Of a stretch of DNA of 64,000 nucleotides, positions 25,686 to 36,059 are shown piece after piece. Each line of letters starts with the position of its first letter. The stretch's first letter is position 1. The position numbers were made by a program, and so were the translations under genes. Source of the DNA: Paralithodes platypus. Taxonomy: Eukaryota > Arthropoda > Malacostraca > Decapoda > Lithodidae. The stretch is taken from positions 27,539,401 through 27,603,400 of the forward strand of contig CM064519.1 in the NCBI GenBank assembly GCA_032716605.1, written 5' to 3'. Under the pieces are notes generated by a model. It had not been told where the DNA came from, ran no database searches, and saw nothing but the letters and a program-made list of their open reading frames with translations.

Positions 25686-25689
25686 GAAG

Positions 25690-28421
25690 ATGTAGCGTTA
25701 AAGTAGCTCTATTGGCAACACATAAATAGAGCGGCAGAAAGGAGTATAGGAAGAATAAGAAGATGGACAGGAAAAAGAAAACAAAAACCATGGTGGAATG
25801 GGGAAATAAAACAAGCAAGAAGTGAAAGAAGGGATGCGAACAGAGAAAGGAGAAGGATGATAGAGAGAAATAGGAGGGAAGGCGGAGAGAGGGAACGAGA
25901 AGAAAGACAAGCGGTACAGGTATACGAGGAGAAAAGGAAGAAGGTAAAAATACTAATACAAGAGGCAATGATAAAACACGAGAAAGAAGAAGTAGAAAAG
26001 ATCAGAAGCAAGGGGAAAGAGGGCCAAAAGGAGTGTATAGGATGTTAAGAGGTGAGACCGGTAGAGAGGAAAGCGTGGAACTAATAGTGGGAGATAGAAT
26101 AATAAAGACAGAAGAAGAAATAAAGATTGAAATAAAGCGATACTGGGAGGAAATAGGGGGAGTAAATGAACAAGGGGAGGAGAGGGAATGGAACTTGGAA
26201 ATGAGAGAGAGAGAAGGCTACCAGAACAGGATAAGATGGAAATGGAAAGGGAGCTCACAATAGAAGAAGTAAGGAGAGGGATCAAAGCACTAAAAAAGGG
26301 AAAGGCGACCGGCCCGGATGGGATACCAAATGAAATGTACATAGAGGGGGGGGGGGGGGGAAGAAATGGCAAGAAGACTGAAGAAAATGTATAATGAGGT
26401 AATGGGAAATGAGAGAGTACCAGAAAGATGGAATGAAGCGAGAGTAACACTATTGCACAAGGGAGGGTACAAGAGTAAGAAGGAAATGAAAAGCTACAGG
26501 CCAGTGACAGTGACAAACACAATAGGGAAACTCTTCTGCGGGATATTGAAGGAAAGGATGAATAGAGCCATAGAGGGAAACGGGCTAATAAGTGATGAGC
26601 AAAATGGGTTCAGAAGAGATAGGAGGGGGACAGATAATATCTATATACTGAGCGAAGTGATGGGGAAAATGAAAAGAGAGAAAAAAATGGGTTACTGTGC
26701 ATTCCTGGATATAGAAAAAGCCTATGATAGAGTAAACAGGGAACTGCTATGGAAAATAATGGCAAGGAGTGGAATACCAGAAAAGTATATAAACATCATA
26801 ACATCGATGTACCAAGGAACAAAAGCGAAGTACGCGCTAGGAAATATAGAAACGGGATGGGTAGAAAGCAAGAGGGGGGTAAGGCAGGGGTGCGTATTAT
26901 CGCCGTTATTATTTGCGTTATATATGGAAGAAATGACACAGAGGATGAAAAGAGTTGGGGAGGGGATTCAGATAAACAAAGAAAGACTGGGGGTACTGCT
27001 GTTTGCTGACGACGTAGTTCTGATGGCAGAAACGGGAGGAGGGTTGCAGAGACTACTAGAGGAAGCAACGAGATTCGGGGAGGAACTTGAAGTAAGATTT
27101 AGTAAAGAAAGAGCCAGGTGATGAAAATGAATGGAGAGCTTCAAGAAGACGAGGAATGGACACTGGAAGGAAACAGAATGAAGAAGACAAGGGAGTATAA
27201 ATATCTGGGGGTAACGATCACGGAGAAAGGGTTTGAGAAGGCGAAAAGTGAAAAGGTGGGACAAATGCAACAATGGAATGGAAGACTATGGAGCGCGACA
27301 AGGCTAAGAGCGAATAGCTATGAAATAGTGCGAGGGCTGTGGAAAGGATTAGGAGTACCTGCAATAATGTACGGCTTAGAGGCGGTAGAAACAACAGAGG
27401 CGGAAACGAAGAAATTAGAAACGATACAGAATAAAATCGGGAGGACAGGATTGGGGGCAAATAAATACGTAGCTCAAGAAGCAATCCGAGGGGAGATGGG
27501 GTGGAGTACGTTTGAGGAAAGGATTGGGAAAGCGAAAGGGAAGTACAAAGTGAGGCTAGAGGGGATGGAGGAAGATAGGTGGCCGGGGAAGGTATATACA
27601 GATGGGCGAGCGAGCAAAGTAAATGGAACAGAGAGTGCAAGAAAAGATTGGGGAGGATAAATATAAAACAGGACCGGGTGGGGGGGGAATTTAGAAAAAG
27701 AAATGAGAGAGAGGAGTGGGTCATACTAGAGAATGGGAGGGGATGTGTCAGAGAGATAGAGAAAGGGATAAAGGAGGAGGGGAGAAGAAGATGGAGGGAG
27801 GGGTAGAAAATAAAGCCACGCTGGCATATTATAGAGAGAAGGAAAAACCAGCTAGAGAACTGTACTATGATGGGGGATGGGGATCGAAACTCCTATTTAA
27901 AGCAAGAACAGGATCGCTAGAAACGAATGAGAGAACAAGGAGATGGAATGGAGTGGGACCGCACTGCAGTCAATGTGAAATGGGAGGGGACCCAATAGTG
28001 GAGGATGTAGAACACATAGTAACCGAATGTACAAGATATAATGAGGAGAGAGAGGAGTTGGAGAGGTACATGAGGAATAGAGTTGGGGAGAGGGGGTGGG
28101 AGGAGATTAAGCAGAGGGAAGATAGAGGGATGGGGGCGCTATTGGGGTTAACACAGGAGATGGAAACACAAGACATGGAGATGATGAAGAGGATATTGGA
28201 GAAAATGTGGAGGAAGAGAAGTGGGTGAGGGAGGGGGGGGAGGGGGGAGGAAGTGAGGGGGGGGGGTTTATACAAACAAACATAACTGTCTCTTAAACTA
28301 TCCTTCTACTCTAAACTTTCCCTCCTACTAACGTTTCTGAGCCAGTACCGATACAAAGGTCAGCCCTGTGGATCTGCACGGTCTGCGGGCGGGTTCTAAA
28401 GAAGAAGAAGAAGAAGAAACT
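25690..28421 (+). mobile_element. 5'-truncated non-LTR retrotransposon with (GAA)n tail
   Basis: The conceptual protein runs in order: a linker KPWWNGEIKQAR near 25790, the RT start GKATGPDGIPNEMY near 26300, motif A YCAFLDIEKAYDRV near 26695, RQGCVLSPLLFALY near 26885, the catalytic FADD at 27002-27013, and a C-terminal CX2CX12HX4C zinc-knuckle-like motif near 27966-28023. The endonuclease is missing, so it is 5' truncated. The 3' end is an AAG/GAA run at 28399-28419. Several frameshifts break it, one at a G-run near 26346. The LINE clade is unassigned. It shares its C-terminus and tail type with 29284-30590. Confidence 0.9.
26188..28228 (+). pseudogene. Reverse transcriptase, frameshifted
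   Basis: Open pieces are 26188-26394, 26366-27121, 27118-27660, 27579-27806 and 27716-28228, each continuing the same protein in a different frame. Breaks fall at the G-run near 26346-26360, at about 27110 (just after the RT domain) and twice between 27660 and 27800. Catalytic Asp residues in LDIEKAYDRV and FADD are retained. Composition is strongly purine-rich on the coding strand, unlike the AT-rich surroundings. Confidence 0.85.
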
Positions 28422-28950
28422 GACTTACATATTTATCGCTTTCGTCTCTTGGAATAATTCGTATATACTTCACTATTGGATGTAATCATACACATACAAC
28501 TTATCTTATTAAACTCAGAGATTCCTCATTCGAAGTATATCCAAATATGATGTATGTATTTGAGCTTTGTGATACAAACCTGTATATATTTTATGAAAAT
28601 ACGTAATTGAAATTGTGCCGAGTTTATGTTTTTGTTTGTTTACCAGCTCAGGGCCGGATATTCAGAGCTTTGCCTTAGTTCCAGGCCTTATATTACTACC
28701 CTCTGTTCTGCTTCAGGGAAGCACTTACACTAACTCTAATGTAATTTTTTAGCAATTTCGGCATTGCATTTTTGCTTGAGTAACATGTTTATCCCATAGC
28801 CTAGTTTTAGCCTACTTAAATTTCGTAGTACGTGTGATGCCAATTAGCCTATGCCAGATCCAAGTCTTTAGACATTGGCTAGTTTATACAGGTCTTTCAT
28901 TACTGCAGTTAAGCAAAACTTATTTAACAATGGAAAATAAGGTTTAAGTA
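28422..28950. other. AT-rich spacer
   Basis: Nothing recognised. GCCTA words become frequent near 28840-28860, as in the later 31-37 kb region. Confidence 0.4.
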
Positions 28951-28974
28951 AATGACTAACCAGTGGCGGGCCCC

Positions 28975-29222
28975 ATCGATGATTATTAGTGTGAGGCTAT
29001 CACTTTCATGAACGATAGGCTAGCCTTTTTTGTTTATGGGTTGAAGGGCTGGAGGATCCGAAGACCCCTTTTCACCCTGCCGCGTAACCTATTTTACTGT
29101 CAGGCGAAACAGAGGCAAGGGGTGTGAAGAGATTGCCCAAACGATCTCCACCAGCCGAGAATCGAACTCGGTCCTCCCGGTTAGAAACCGAGCGCTCTAC
29201 CAATGTCGCTACTGGTCACCCC
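28975..29222 (-). mobile_element. tRNA-derived SINE (Arg-like head)
   Basis: On the minus strand a tRNA-like head spans about 29140-29215, with an A-box-like TTGGTAGAGCG, an anticodon stem-loop CTCGG-TTTCTAA-CCGGG (anticodon TCT, Arg) and a perfect T arm CCGAG-TTCGATT-CTCGG. The acceptor stem has at least one mismatch and no clean tRNA 3' end. It is followed by a tRNA-unrelated body with CACCCCTTGCC and AAATAGGTTACG. It sits between the two related LINEs. Confidence 0.7.
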
Positions 29223-29283
29223 CATGAACGATACTTTGTTGGTGTACATGTAGGCTACTTACCGTCGCAAATTCGCTATAGGC

Positions 29284-30590
29284 TAAGTGAAATACGAGAA
29301 ACTAAAAAATACCTCCTTGGAGCAGTGTAGTGGGAAACTGTGGAATGTGACAAAAACCAGAGTAAATAAATATAAAATAGTAAGAGAGGTGTGGAAGGAC
29401 TTTGAAGTGCCGAGAATAATGTACGGGATGGATGTGAGAGGGAGTACAGGGGGAGAAATAAATAGACTGGAGACGGGACAAAATAAAATAGGAAGAATGG
29501 GGTTAGGAGCAAGAAGGTGGACAGCAAATGAAGCAGTGAGAGGGGAGATGGGATGGAGTACGTTTGAGGAGAGAGTGGCGAAGGCAAAGTTGAGGTACAA
29601 GAGTAGGTTGGAGGAGATGGAGGATCATAGGTGGCCAAGGAGAGTGAATGAATGGGGGGAGGGGAAGAGTAGATGGGCAAAAGAGTGTAAGAGAAAACTG
29701 AAAAAAATAGGAGTGAAACAAAGAAGGGGGGGAGAGGAGTGGAGAGATGTAGGGAGTAATACAGGATTAGGTCAGGGAAGGAGACTAGAGAAAGAGATAG
29801 GAACGAGAGTGAAGGAAGTAGGAAGACAGGAATGGAAGAGAAATATGGTAAGTACACTGATAAGATATAGAAGCAAGGGGAGACCGAGAAAAGAGGAGTT
29901 CTATGACGGAAGTTGGGGAGCTGAACTACTGTTTAAGGCTAGGGCAGGAGCATTAGAGACAAATAGGAGAACATGGAGGTGGAATGGGGGGGTGAAAGAG
30001 TGTCTACAGTGTGAGGTGGGAGGGAGGAGAGTGGAGGAGACAATAGAACATATAGTGACAGAGTGCCAGGGGTATGCAGAGGAGAGAGAGGGGTTGGAAA
30101 ATGAGTTGAAACGGGTGGTAGGGGAGAGGGAATGGGAAGAGCAGAAAGAGGAGGAGGATGAGGGTGTAAAATTTGTGTTAGGTCTCGAGACAGAAGAGGG
30201 GGTAGATGGGGAAATGGGGAAAAGAATGAAGGTAGTGAAAAGATTCCTGGAGCAGGTGTGGCAGAAGAGAAAACGGAATAGGATAGAATAGGATGAGGGG
30301 GGAGAAGGGGACCAGAGCGGGGGAGGAAGAAAAATGAGATTAAATAGTAGAGAGGGGAAAAGATAAATTAAGATAAGGAGAGAACAAGATATTGGGGGGT
30401 GGAGGAGGGGGTTCTGCTTAAGCTATATACTTCAATTCTTTGTCTTTAACTATCCTTTCTACGACTACATAATTTCTAAACTAATTCTTAAATCTAGCTC
30501 TATCTGTTTCTGGAGAAGTCACCGGTGCATAGGTGAGCTGGCTTTGAGAGGGGACAGCAACTCCACAAAAAGAAGAAGAAGAAGAAGAAG
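29284..30590 (+). mobile_element. Second 5'-truncated LINE of the same family, (GAA)n tail
   Basis: Begins abruptly in the region C-terminal to the RT domain and runs through a 3' UTR to an AAG run at 30567-30590. The 3' UTR shares phrases such as CTATCCTTTCTAC with the first LINE. I could not identify an unambiguous target-site duplication. Confidence 0.85.
29287..30291 (+). pseudogene. LINE ORF2 C-terminal region, open for 334 codons
   Basis: The frame contains EVPRIMYGMDV, GEMGWSTFEER, FYDGSWGAELLFKARAGALE and CLQCEVGGRRVEETIEH ending in a CX2CX12HX4C motif. All of these align with the 27.1-28.2 kb copy. It is uninterrupted, unlike the upstream relative, so this insertion may be younger, but it lacks endonuclease and RT and cannot act alone. 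The start is set by truncation, not by a true initiation codon. Confidence 0.85.
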
Positions 30591-30709
30591 TCGATGGCCG
30601 CGCAGCAATAGTACACAATGGCCATCATTCGGGAGCTCTTACCCTCAATATTTCAGTCGAACGTCACTACACCTAGCGGTCTTTTTAGGAATCATGAACC
30701 ATAGCATTA

Positions 30710-30853
30710 GCATGAACCAATCACAATGCTTCCCGTCACTCATGGAACCAATCACAGCCTTCCATCAAATTATCAACCAATCACAGTCTTTCAGTCGTCA
30801 CGTCACGCGCCACGCTGGCCCGGGCCGGCTCAGTTTGAAGATGGAGTCCTAAG
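30710..30853 (+). promoter_or_regulatory. Candidate CCAAT-type promoter
   Basis: Three AACCAATCACA-type boxes place CCAAT at 30717, 30748 and 30777, 31 and 29 bp apart. They are followed by the CRE-like ACGTCA at 30800-30805, a GC block CCCGGGCCGG, and TCAGT at 30830-30834, the arthropod initiator consensus. Multiple NF-Y boxes at about 30-bp spacing upstream of a TATA-less start are typical of housekeeping and cell-cycle promoters (established for animals). A 4-codon upstream frame (ATGGAGTCCTAA) starts at 30841. Promoter activity is inferred. Confidence 0.5.
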
Positions 30854-30890
30854 ATGGAGGTCGTGGTCGTATTTGCTACGAGTTTTTCAG
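30854..30890 (+). CDS. Possible first coding exon of an unidentified host gene
   Basis: An ATG in good context (AAGATGG) opens a frame reading MEVVVVFATSFS, interrupted after 37 nt by CAG followed by GTAATT, a plausible splice donor. It sits 20 bases downstream of the candidate initiator. Exon 2 was not found: the following 7 kb is repeat-rich and shows no convincing continuation. The exon could equally be part of a longer 5' UTR. Confidence 0.25.
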
Positions 30891-31372
30891 GTAATTTGTT
30901 GTAGGCCTAGTTTGGTATTTTTATTTACCGGATCAGTCTGAAGATTCTTTTTTCTTTGATAGGCCTATAGGCTAGGCCTAGGGCCTACAGTGTTGTTTAA
31001 TATCAAGGACTGTCGCTTTTACTATTTTCCCATTATCCATCAATCTTAAGACACGGCCCCCGATAGTGGGGAGGGCTATGAAGATCAGGGAAATTGCGGG
31101 GTAAAAGGCGTAAATAAAGGGGTAGGCCTAATATTGGAAGAACAATGAAAATACAATATATAAAAGTAACAAAACCTGAAAATGGAAAAACCCGAGCCAA
31201 GTTTTGACCAAACTTGGCTCGGGTTTTTCAATTTTTCAGAGTCCAAAATCACAGTAGGCCTAGGCCTAACCTCATTTCGAAAGTTGGCTCGGGTTTTTTG
31301 TGTGCAAAAGTTGGCTCGGATTTTAGGGATTTAGTGGGGGTGTGGGTGGGGTAGCCCCCATCCATAAATACT

Positions 31373-31510
31373 AGGTTAGGTTAGGTTAGGTTAGGTTAGG
31401 TTAGGCTAGGCTAGGCTAGGCTAGGCTAATGTTAACCCCATAATACTAGGTTAGGTTAGGTTAGGTTAGGCTAATGTTAAACCCATAATACTAGGTTAGG
31501 TTATTTGGTT
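31373..31510. repeat. Interstitial TTAGG/CTAGG arrays
   Basis: Two runs of AGGTT repeats (equal to TTAGG) with CTAGG variants, separated by TAATGTTAA(C)CC. TTAGG is the ancestral arthropod telomere motif. Here the runs are short and lie inside an inverted-repeat structure, so they are interstitial, not a chromosome end. Confidence 0.9.
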
Positions 31511-31711
31511 AGGTTAATGACAAAACTTCGCTCGGATTTCATGGATTTAGCGGGGGGGGGCTCGGGTTTTTCAATTTTTCAGAGTCCAAAATCACAGTAG
31601 GCCTAGGCTAACCTCATTTCGAAAGTTGGGTCCGGGTTTTTTTTGCAAAAGTTGGCTCGGATTTAAGGGATTTAGTGGGGGTGTGGGGGCAGCGGCCCCC
31701 ACCCATAATAC

Positions 31712-31850
31712 TAGGTTAGGCTAGGCTAGGCTAGGCTAGGCTAGGCTAGGCTAATGTTAACCCCATAATACTAGGTTAGGTTAGGTTAGGCTAATGTTAA
31801 CCCCATTATACTAGGTTAGGTTAGGTTAGGCTAGGCTAGGTTAGGCTAAT
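31712..31850. repeat. Interstitial TTAGG/CTAGG arrays, second block
   Basis: A further three runs, each separated by a TAATGTTAACC spacer and each restarting with ATACTAGG, in the loop of the foldback structure. A shorter run of TTAGG occurs at 32786-32812. Confidence 0.9.
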
Positions 31851-32394
31851 GTTAACCACATTCTTACTGGCTTTATCCACGTTGAAAAACCAAAAAATCC
31901 GAGCCAACTTTTGAAATGAGGTTACTGTGATTTTGGACTCTGAAAAATTGAAAAACCCGAGCCAAGTTTCGTCAAAACTTGGCTCGGGTTTTTCCATTTT
32001 CAGGTTTTGTTACTTTTAAATATTGTATTTTCAGAGTTCTTCCAATAATACCCCTTTATTTACGCCATTTACCCCGCAATTTCCCTGATCTTCATAGCCC
32101 TCCCCACTATCGGGGGCCGTGTCTTAAGATTGATGGATAATGGGAAAATAGTAAAATGCGACAGTCCTTGATATTAAACAACACTGTATATAATTATATC
32201 AAATAAAAAATAAAAAACAACAAAAAATAACCTGAGGCTAGGCTATAGTAAACTTCTAGGTTATTAGGCCTATGAGAAAACAGGCCTAGGCCTAGCCTAA
32301 TTTTATTTCACTGCTCAACATATTTTTTGGGATGGATGTAGTTACCGGGGTAGCATTCAAGGAGACTACAGCAGGACTCTTCTTCTTACCTCTG

Positions 32395-32470
32395 ACCAGG
32401 TACTGTATAGGCTATCCTACTGTTTACTAGCCTATACCCCTTTGAAAGGACATTAGCCTAACCTAACAAC
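32395..32470. repeat. Dispersed repeat, copy 1 (copy 2 at 34700-34775)
   Basis: TATAGGCTATCCTA, TGTTTACTA and CCCCTTTGAAAGGACATTAG occur in the same order in both places. Function unknown. Confidence 0.6.
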
Positions 32471-32844
32471 CTTACCTAACCTATCCTAGTATTATGGGTG
32501 GGGGCTGCCACACCCCCGCTATTTGACATCTTTGACAGATTTTTGGTGTATTTTTCTGTGAAATCAGGGTTTTTCAAGTGTCGATAACAAAATTCCTCCA
32601 TGAGGACTATAATGAGAAAAATATGGCGAGTCTATTGGTCACTATTTTTCCTAATAAATTGTTTCTAATAAGGCGGATGTAGTGTCCTTGAAGATTATCG
32701 TTACCGGGTGTACCACTACCGACATACAACATAAATAATCTATAAATACTTATAATAAAATAAATACTTATAAATCTATAATACTATGTTAGGTTAGGTT
32801 AGGTTAGGTTGTTTGGTTAGGGTAATGTATTTTTGTATCCAAAG

Positions 32845-32945
32845 GCAGTCAAAATAGACGGGAACATGATGGTGAGCGTCCGCGTAGTGTAAACAAGACG
32901 GGCGGTATCCTACACCCGGTAACTACATTCTTGCCTTTTGTTTGT
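32845..32945. repeat. Dispersed repeat D, copy 1
   Basis: Shared block AGTCAAAATAGACGGGAACA, then GTAGTGTAAACAAG and a GGCGGTA segment. Further copies are at 33788-33905 (closest) and 36355-36450. A partly palindromic version is at 33575-33690, where a forward AGACGGGAACATGAT faces an inverted CACGTCTATTTTGAC. Confidence 0.65.
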
Positions 32946-33053
32946 TTTTGCTGTTGAGCTCTGCATATATTCAGGTAGGCTTGGGTTTTAGTAAAATTGC
33001 ATTAGGCTGGGCCACATATTTTTACTTCTATTGGAAAGCACAGGCCTACACAT

Positions 33054-33200
33054 GCTAAAGAATTTAGCCTAGCCTACCACAATTTAGCCTAGACTGAAAA
33101 ACACAAACAAAAATAGGCTAATTGCAGCTAAAGAATTTAGCCTAGCCTACCACAATTTAGCCTAGACTGAAAAAAACAAACAAAAATAGGCTAATTGCAG
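33054..33200. repeat. Tandem duplication, two units of about 73 bp
   Basis: GCTAAAGAATTTAGCCTAGC begins at 33054 and again at 33127, and both units end AATAGGCTAATTGCAG. The copies are almost identical, so the duplication is recent. Confidence 0.9.
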
Positions 33201-33452
33201 TTTTGGTAAGAGTTGTAGTTGTTGGCATACCAAAAGCTTTGTACTGTATATATAGCCTAGTCGCACGCTCGCAGTTAGGCCTACATTCGCATCTAATTTT
33301 ACTGCTGGGGATGCGGAGAGCTAAGTGAAGGGTTTATGGCATGAGTGTAATGTGGTCGAAATGTTCATTTATTGTATAATTATGTCATAGGCTAGTTCTC
33401 TCGATTCATAATGTGTAGGTTAGGTTAATTACGAGTTGTCTCGTACTTAACA

Positions 33453-33545
33453 CGAGGCCGAGCTGTCTCGTTTTTACTGGGCCGAGCTGTCTCGCCGTGG
33501 GCCGAGCTGTCCTGGCCGAGCTGTCCCGTGGGCCGAGTAGTCTAG
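33453..33545. repeat. GGGCCGAGCTGTC short tandem repeat
   Basis: Five irregular units of GGCCGAGCTGTC(T/C)CG with variable spacers, the last degraded to GGGCCGAGTAGTC. GC-rich against an AT-rich background. Confidence 0.8.
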
Positions 33546-33574
33546 CATTCTTCATGAGCAAACGATGGGGACAT

Positions 33575-33690
33575 CTAATAATAGACGGGAACATGATTGC
33601 AAAGGTCCGACGCCTCCCCCACCGCCGTCATGTTTACATTTGTCGATCGCCGTGGTTAAGTTCACGTCTATTTTGACGCCAGTTTTTTCG
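33575..33690. repeat. Dispersed repeat D, palindromic copy
   Basis: AGACGGGAACATGATTGCAA at the left faces an inverted CACGTCTATTTTGACG at the right. This is the inverted form of the block found singly at 32845 and 33788. Confidence 0.5.
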
Positions 33691-33787
33691 GTAATTTGCC
33701 CCCTGCTGGCAATATATATGATGATGACAATATGCCATGGTGGGGTGAGGGGGAGAAAAGCCCCCCCCTCAACATATTATTGTATAC

Positions 33788-33905
33788 AAAGGCAGTCAAA
33801 ATAGACGGGAACATGATGGCAAAGGTCCGACACCACTACGCGTAGTGTAAACAAGGCTGGCGGTACGCCCGCACTTAACAGTCTTGCCGGCTACCATAGT
33901 GCAGT
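33788..33905. repeat. Dispersed repeat D, copy 3
   Basis: Carries AAAGGCAGTCAAAATAGACG, GCGTAGTGTAAACAAGGC and GCGGTACGCCCG, the fullest copy of this family in the window. The copy at 36355-36450 keeps GTAGTGTAAACAAGGC and GCGGTACGCCCG. Confidence 0.65.
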
Positions 33906-33981
33906 GGGAATATGAACATGATTAGATTAATATCCAGTATTCGAGAATGGATAATAAATCGTAGGCGTATGCATAAACCTT

Positions 33982-34580
33982 TAACCGTCTTGGTGGTGTA
34001 ATGGTTAACCCTCCAGCCCTATGTATTCCACATATATTCCCCGAAACCCGGTGGTTTTGGCCGAAAAACGTCTACGCCTAGGCTACCGCATCTTTGTTAT
34101 TTTGCTTGCTTCCGCATTCCTGCGTATCCCCAAGCGTAGATGTGTTTCGTACCTGTAGAATGGCGTTAAGTAGAGCTCTCTAAGTCAACTGGTTCAGTTG
34201 TGATGATTTCATTGGAGATAACTTTATGGCAAAAACAGCCACTTTACACTACTTTTCGATACTTAACAACAACATACAGGCACACACGAACAAGCGACGT
34301 ACTCCTTCTTGTGGTCGGAGATGCGGGGCGTCGGTCCAGCCGGCTGTTGTTTACATGCGTCAGACGTACGCCTTGCACACCAAGCTTACAGGCTTTCAGC
34401 TCATGAGTGCCTCAGAGCCCTTCCGGGTAGCTCGGGGTTGTTTTTTATGGGTGCCTAAGAGCTCTTCCGGGTGTGATGGGTTAAGGTGTCTAAAAATCTG
34501 TGTGTGATAACCCAGGTTCGAATCCTGGTGGATCACATACTGTATATGCTTTCATAAATTTCATTGGAGGTGTTTGGTGT
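33982..34580 (+). mobile_element. tRNA-derived SINE split by a TTAA-flanked insertion
   Basis: The head AACCGTCTTGGTGGTGTAAT stops at GGTTAA (34008). The rest resumes at 34481 with TTAAGGTGTCTAAAAATCTG and contains a canonical B box, GGTTCGAATCC, then CATTGGAGGTGTTTGGTG and an AATTAATAAAAA tail. The uninterrupted relative at 48338-48475 shows AATGGTTAAGATGG at the break point, proving where the insertion occurred. Confidence 0.85.
34005..34484. mobile_element. piggyBac-type MITE inside a SINE
   Basis: TTAA at 34005-34008 and 34481-34484 flanks a 472-bp insert that starts CCCTCCAGCCC and ends GTGTGATGGG. TTAA duplication with CCC...GGG termini is the hallmark of piggyBac elements. The right subterminal region has two imperfect direct repeats, GCCTCAGAGCCCTTCCGGGT and GCCTAAGAGCTCTTCCGGGT. 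No transposase frame. The matching empty site is at 48355-48358. Confidence 0.85.
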
Positions 34581-34784
34581 TGTGGTGAAATTAATAAAAA
34601 AATAGATTCATGCATAAAACTTATTTTCTGGAAATTAAAACCTTTATGAATAGGTTAGCCTTTAGGCTAGGCCTATCGGCAAGAGTTGCGTTATCGGGCG
34701 TATCACCTGGCCGGGTATAGGCTATCCTAGTGTTTACTACTTTATAGGCTACCCCTTTGAAAGGACATTAGCCGGGTAGGACAG

Positions 34785-36050
34785 TGTGCCAAAATTCGCC
34801 CATTTTCTTCGTGATCCCGAACACTAATATCGGAAAAAATATTGATCCTGAAATCTGAAATTAGCTGCTGTCAGGGCCAGAGTTCTGAGAGTTGGGAGCC
34901 TACTAAAACAAAACCTGCCATTCTATTTCTACATTAAACTCATCAAACGATAGTTGTTTTGCCCTACATTGTACTCTACACTTGCTATGATCTTTGAACT
35001 ATTATATATCACCTGAATTGAAGTCCAAATGCAGCTCCTAATGTAAATATATACGGATAAATCCAGAACTTGGAGTCGCGGAACTATTTGTTTACACTGT
35101 GGGATTGCAACTGTTCGGATGAGGTGACTGTGACTTCGGCACCAATGTAATATTGTGCCGAAGGCTGAGTCAAACGAACACAACTAGGCCTAATTTATTG
35201 ACACTCTAATATTCAATAATATGTAAATTAAAGGATAATAATATATATTTTTCTAAAACTATGTATATATTAACTAAACTAATCTGTATGTTTAATATAT
35301 TGACATATGAATAATGTAAAATATTAATTTAAGCTTGAATGTTAGTTTTCTGATGAGAAATGATCCTGGGAGACCCCGTGCCAAAATACGCGATGTTCCA
35401 TCGTGTGGATCAATTTTAAGGGGCCTCTAATTTATCAAAAATAGTGAATGAATATCAATTTTATGTGTTTGACATAAAGCGCAAGACCTTGACCAATTCG
35501 GTAAGCTATAAATTAGTACGATTTTATGATAAATTACTGCCCTTTGAGGGTTATATATATGACAGGATCAACGGCTGCAACGAAAAGGTATTTTGCCATG
35601 TTTCGATATTATCGTGTTCCTTGGATGACGTCAGATTAGTTTCGCGGCAGTGAATTATGGTCATTTGTGGAACACTTGGAAATGTGTTTAGCTGTTATTA
35701 ACTGATAGATTTGTGGAAAATAGAGTGAATTAAGGGGCTGGAATATAACATTGACTTCATGTGAATTGCGAGTGCCCTACACATTCTAAAATTGTGCATA
35801 TTAATCTTGGGGAACTCATTATATATAAGGTATAAGTTCAAGGTCCATTCCTAGAGGCAGGATACCACCACAGCCTGTGCTCATGGTGATGCTTTGGGTA
35901 AACCTGACTTTTAGCAAGCACCAACAGCGATTTTGTAAGTAGCCTAGCCTAGCATATTATTTTTCAGATAGGCCTAGTGTTGTATAGGCCTAGGCCTACT
36001 TGTATTAGCCTAGGCCTATGATGATTTGAAGCAGCAATGAGTAGCCTAGG
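34785..36050. other. Unassigned AT-rich stretch
   Basis: No gene recognised. Toward 35940-36050 the sequence becomes a run of overlapping TAGGCCTA and CTAGCCTA words. Confidence 0.45.
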
Positions 36051-36059
36051 CTTAGGATA

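Larger units (their letters stand above)
30986..32188. repeat. 1.2 kb foldback structure with TTAGG arrays in its loop
   Basis: About 330 bp at 30986-31320 is repeated inverted at about 31860-32188. TACAGTGTTGTTTAATATC on the left pairs with GATATTAAACAACACTGTA on the right, and pairing continues through the CGGCCCCCGATAGTGGGG block to the CTCGGGTTTTT block. Each arm also has its own local hairpin, CCGAGCCAAG...CTTGGCTCGG, near 31190 and 31955. The loop holds TTAGG/CTAGG arrays and an internal direct repeat of arm sequence at 31560-31640. No transposase. A diverged arm piece lies at 36060-36160. Confidence 0.85.

Noticed and set aside
29140..29215. Functional tRNA-Arg gene on the minus strand
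   Set aside because: Anticodon and T arms fold, but the acceptor stem is mismatched and a SINE-like body follows. Treated as a SINE head.
31373..31855. A true telomere or chromosome end
   Set aside because: The TTAGG runs are short, mixed with CTAGG variants, repeated on both sides of unique sequence and enclosed by inverted arms. The window continues for over 30 kb on both sides.
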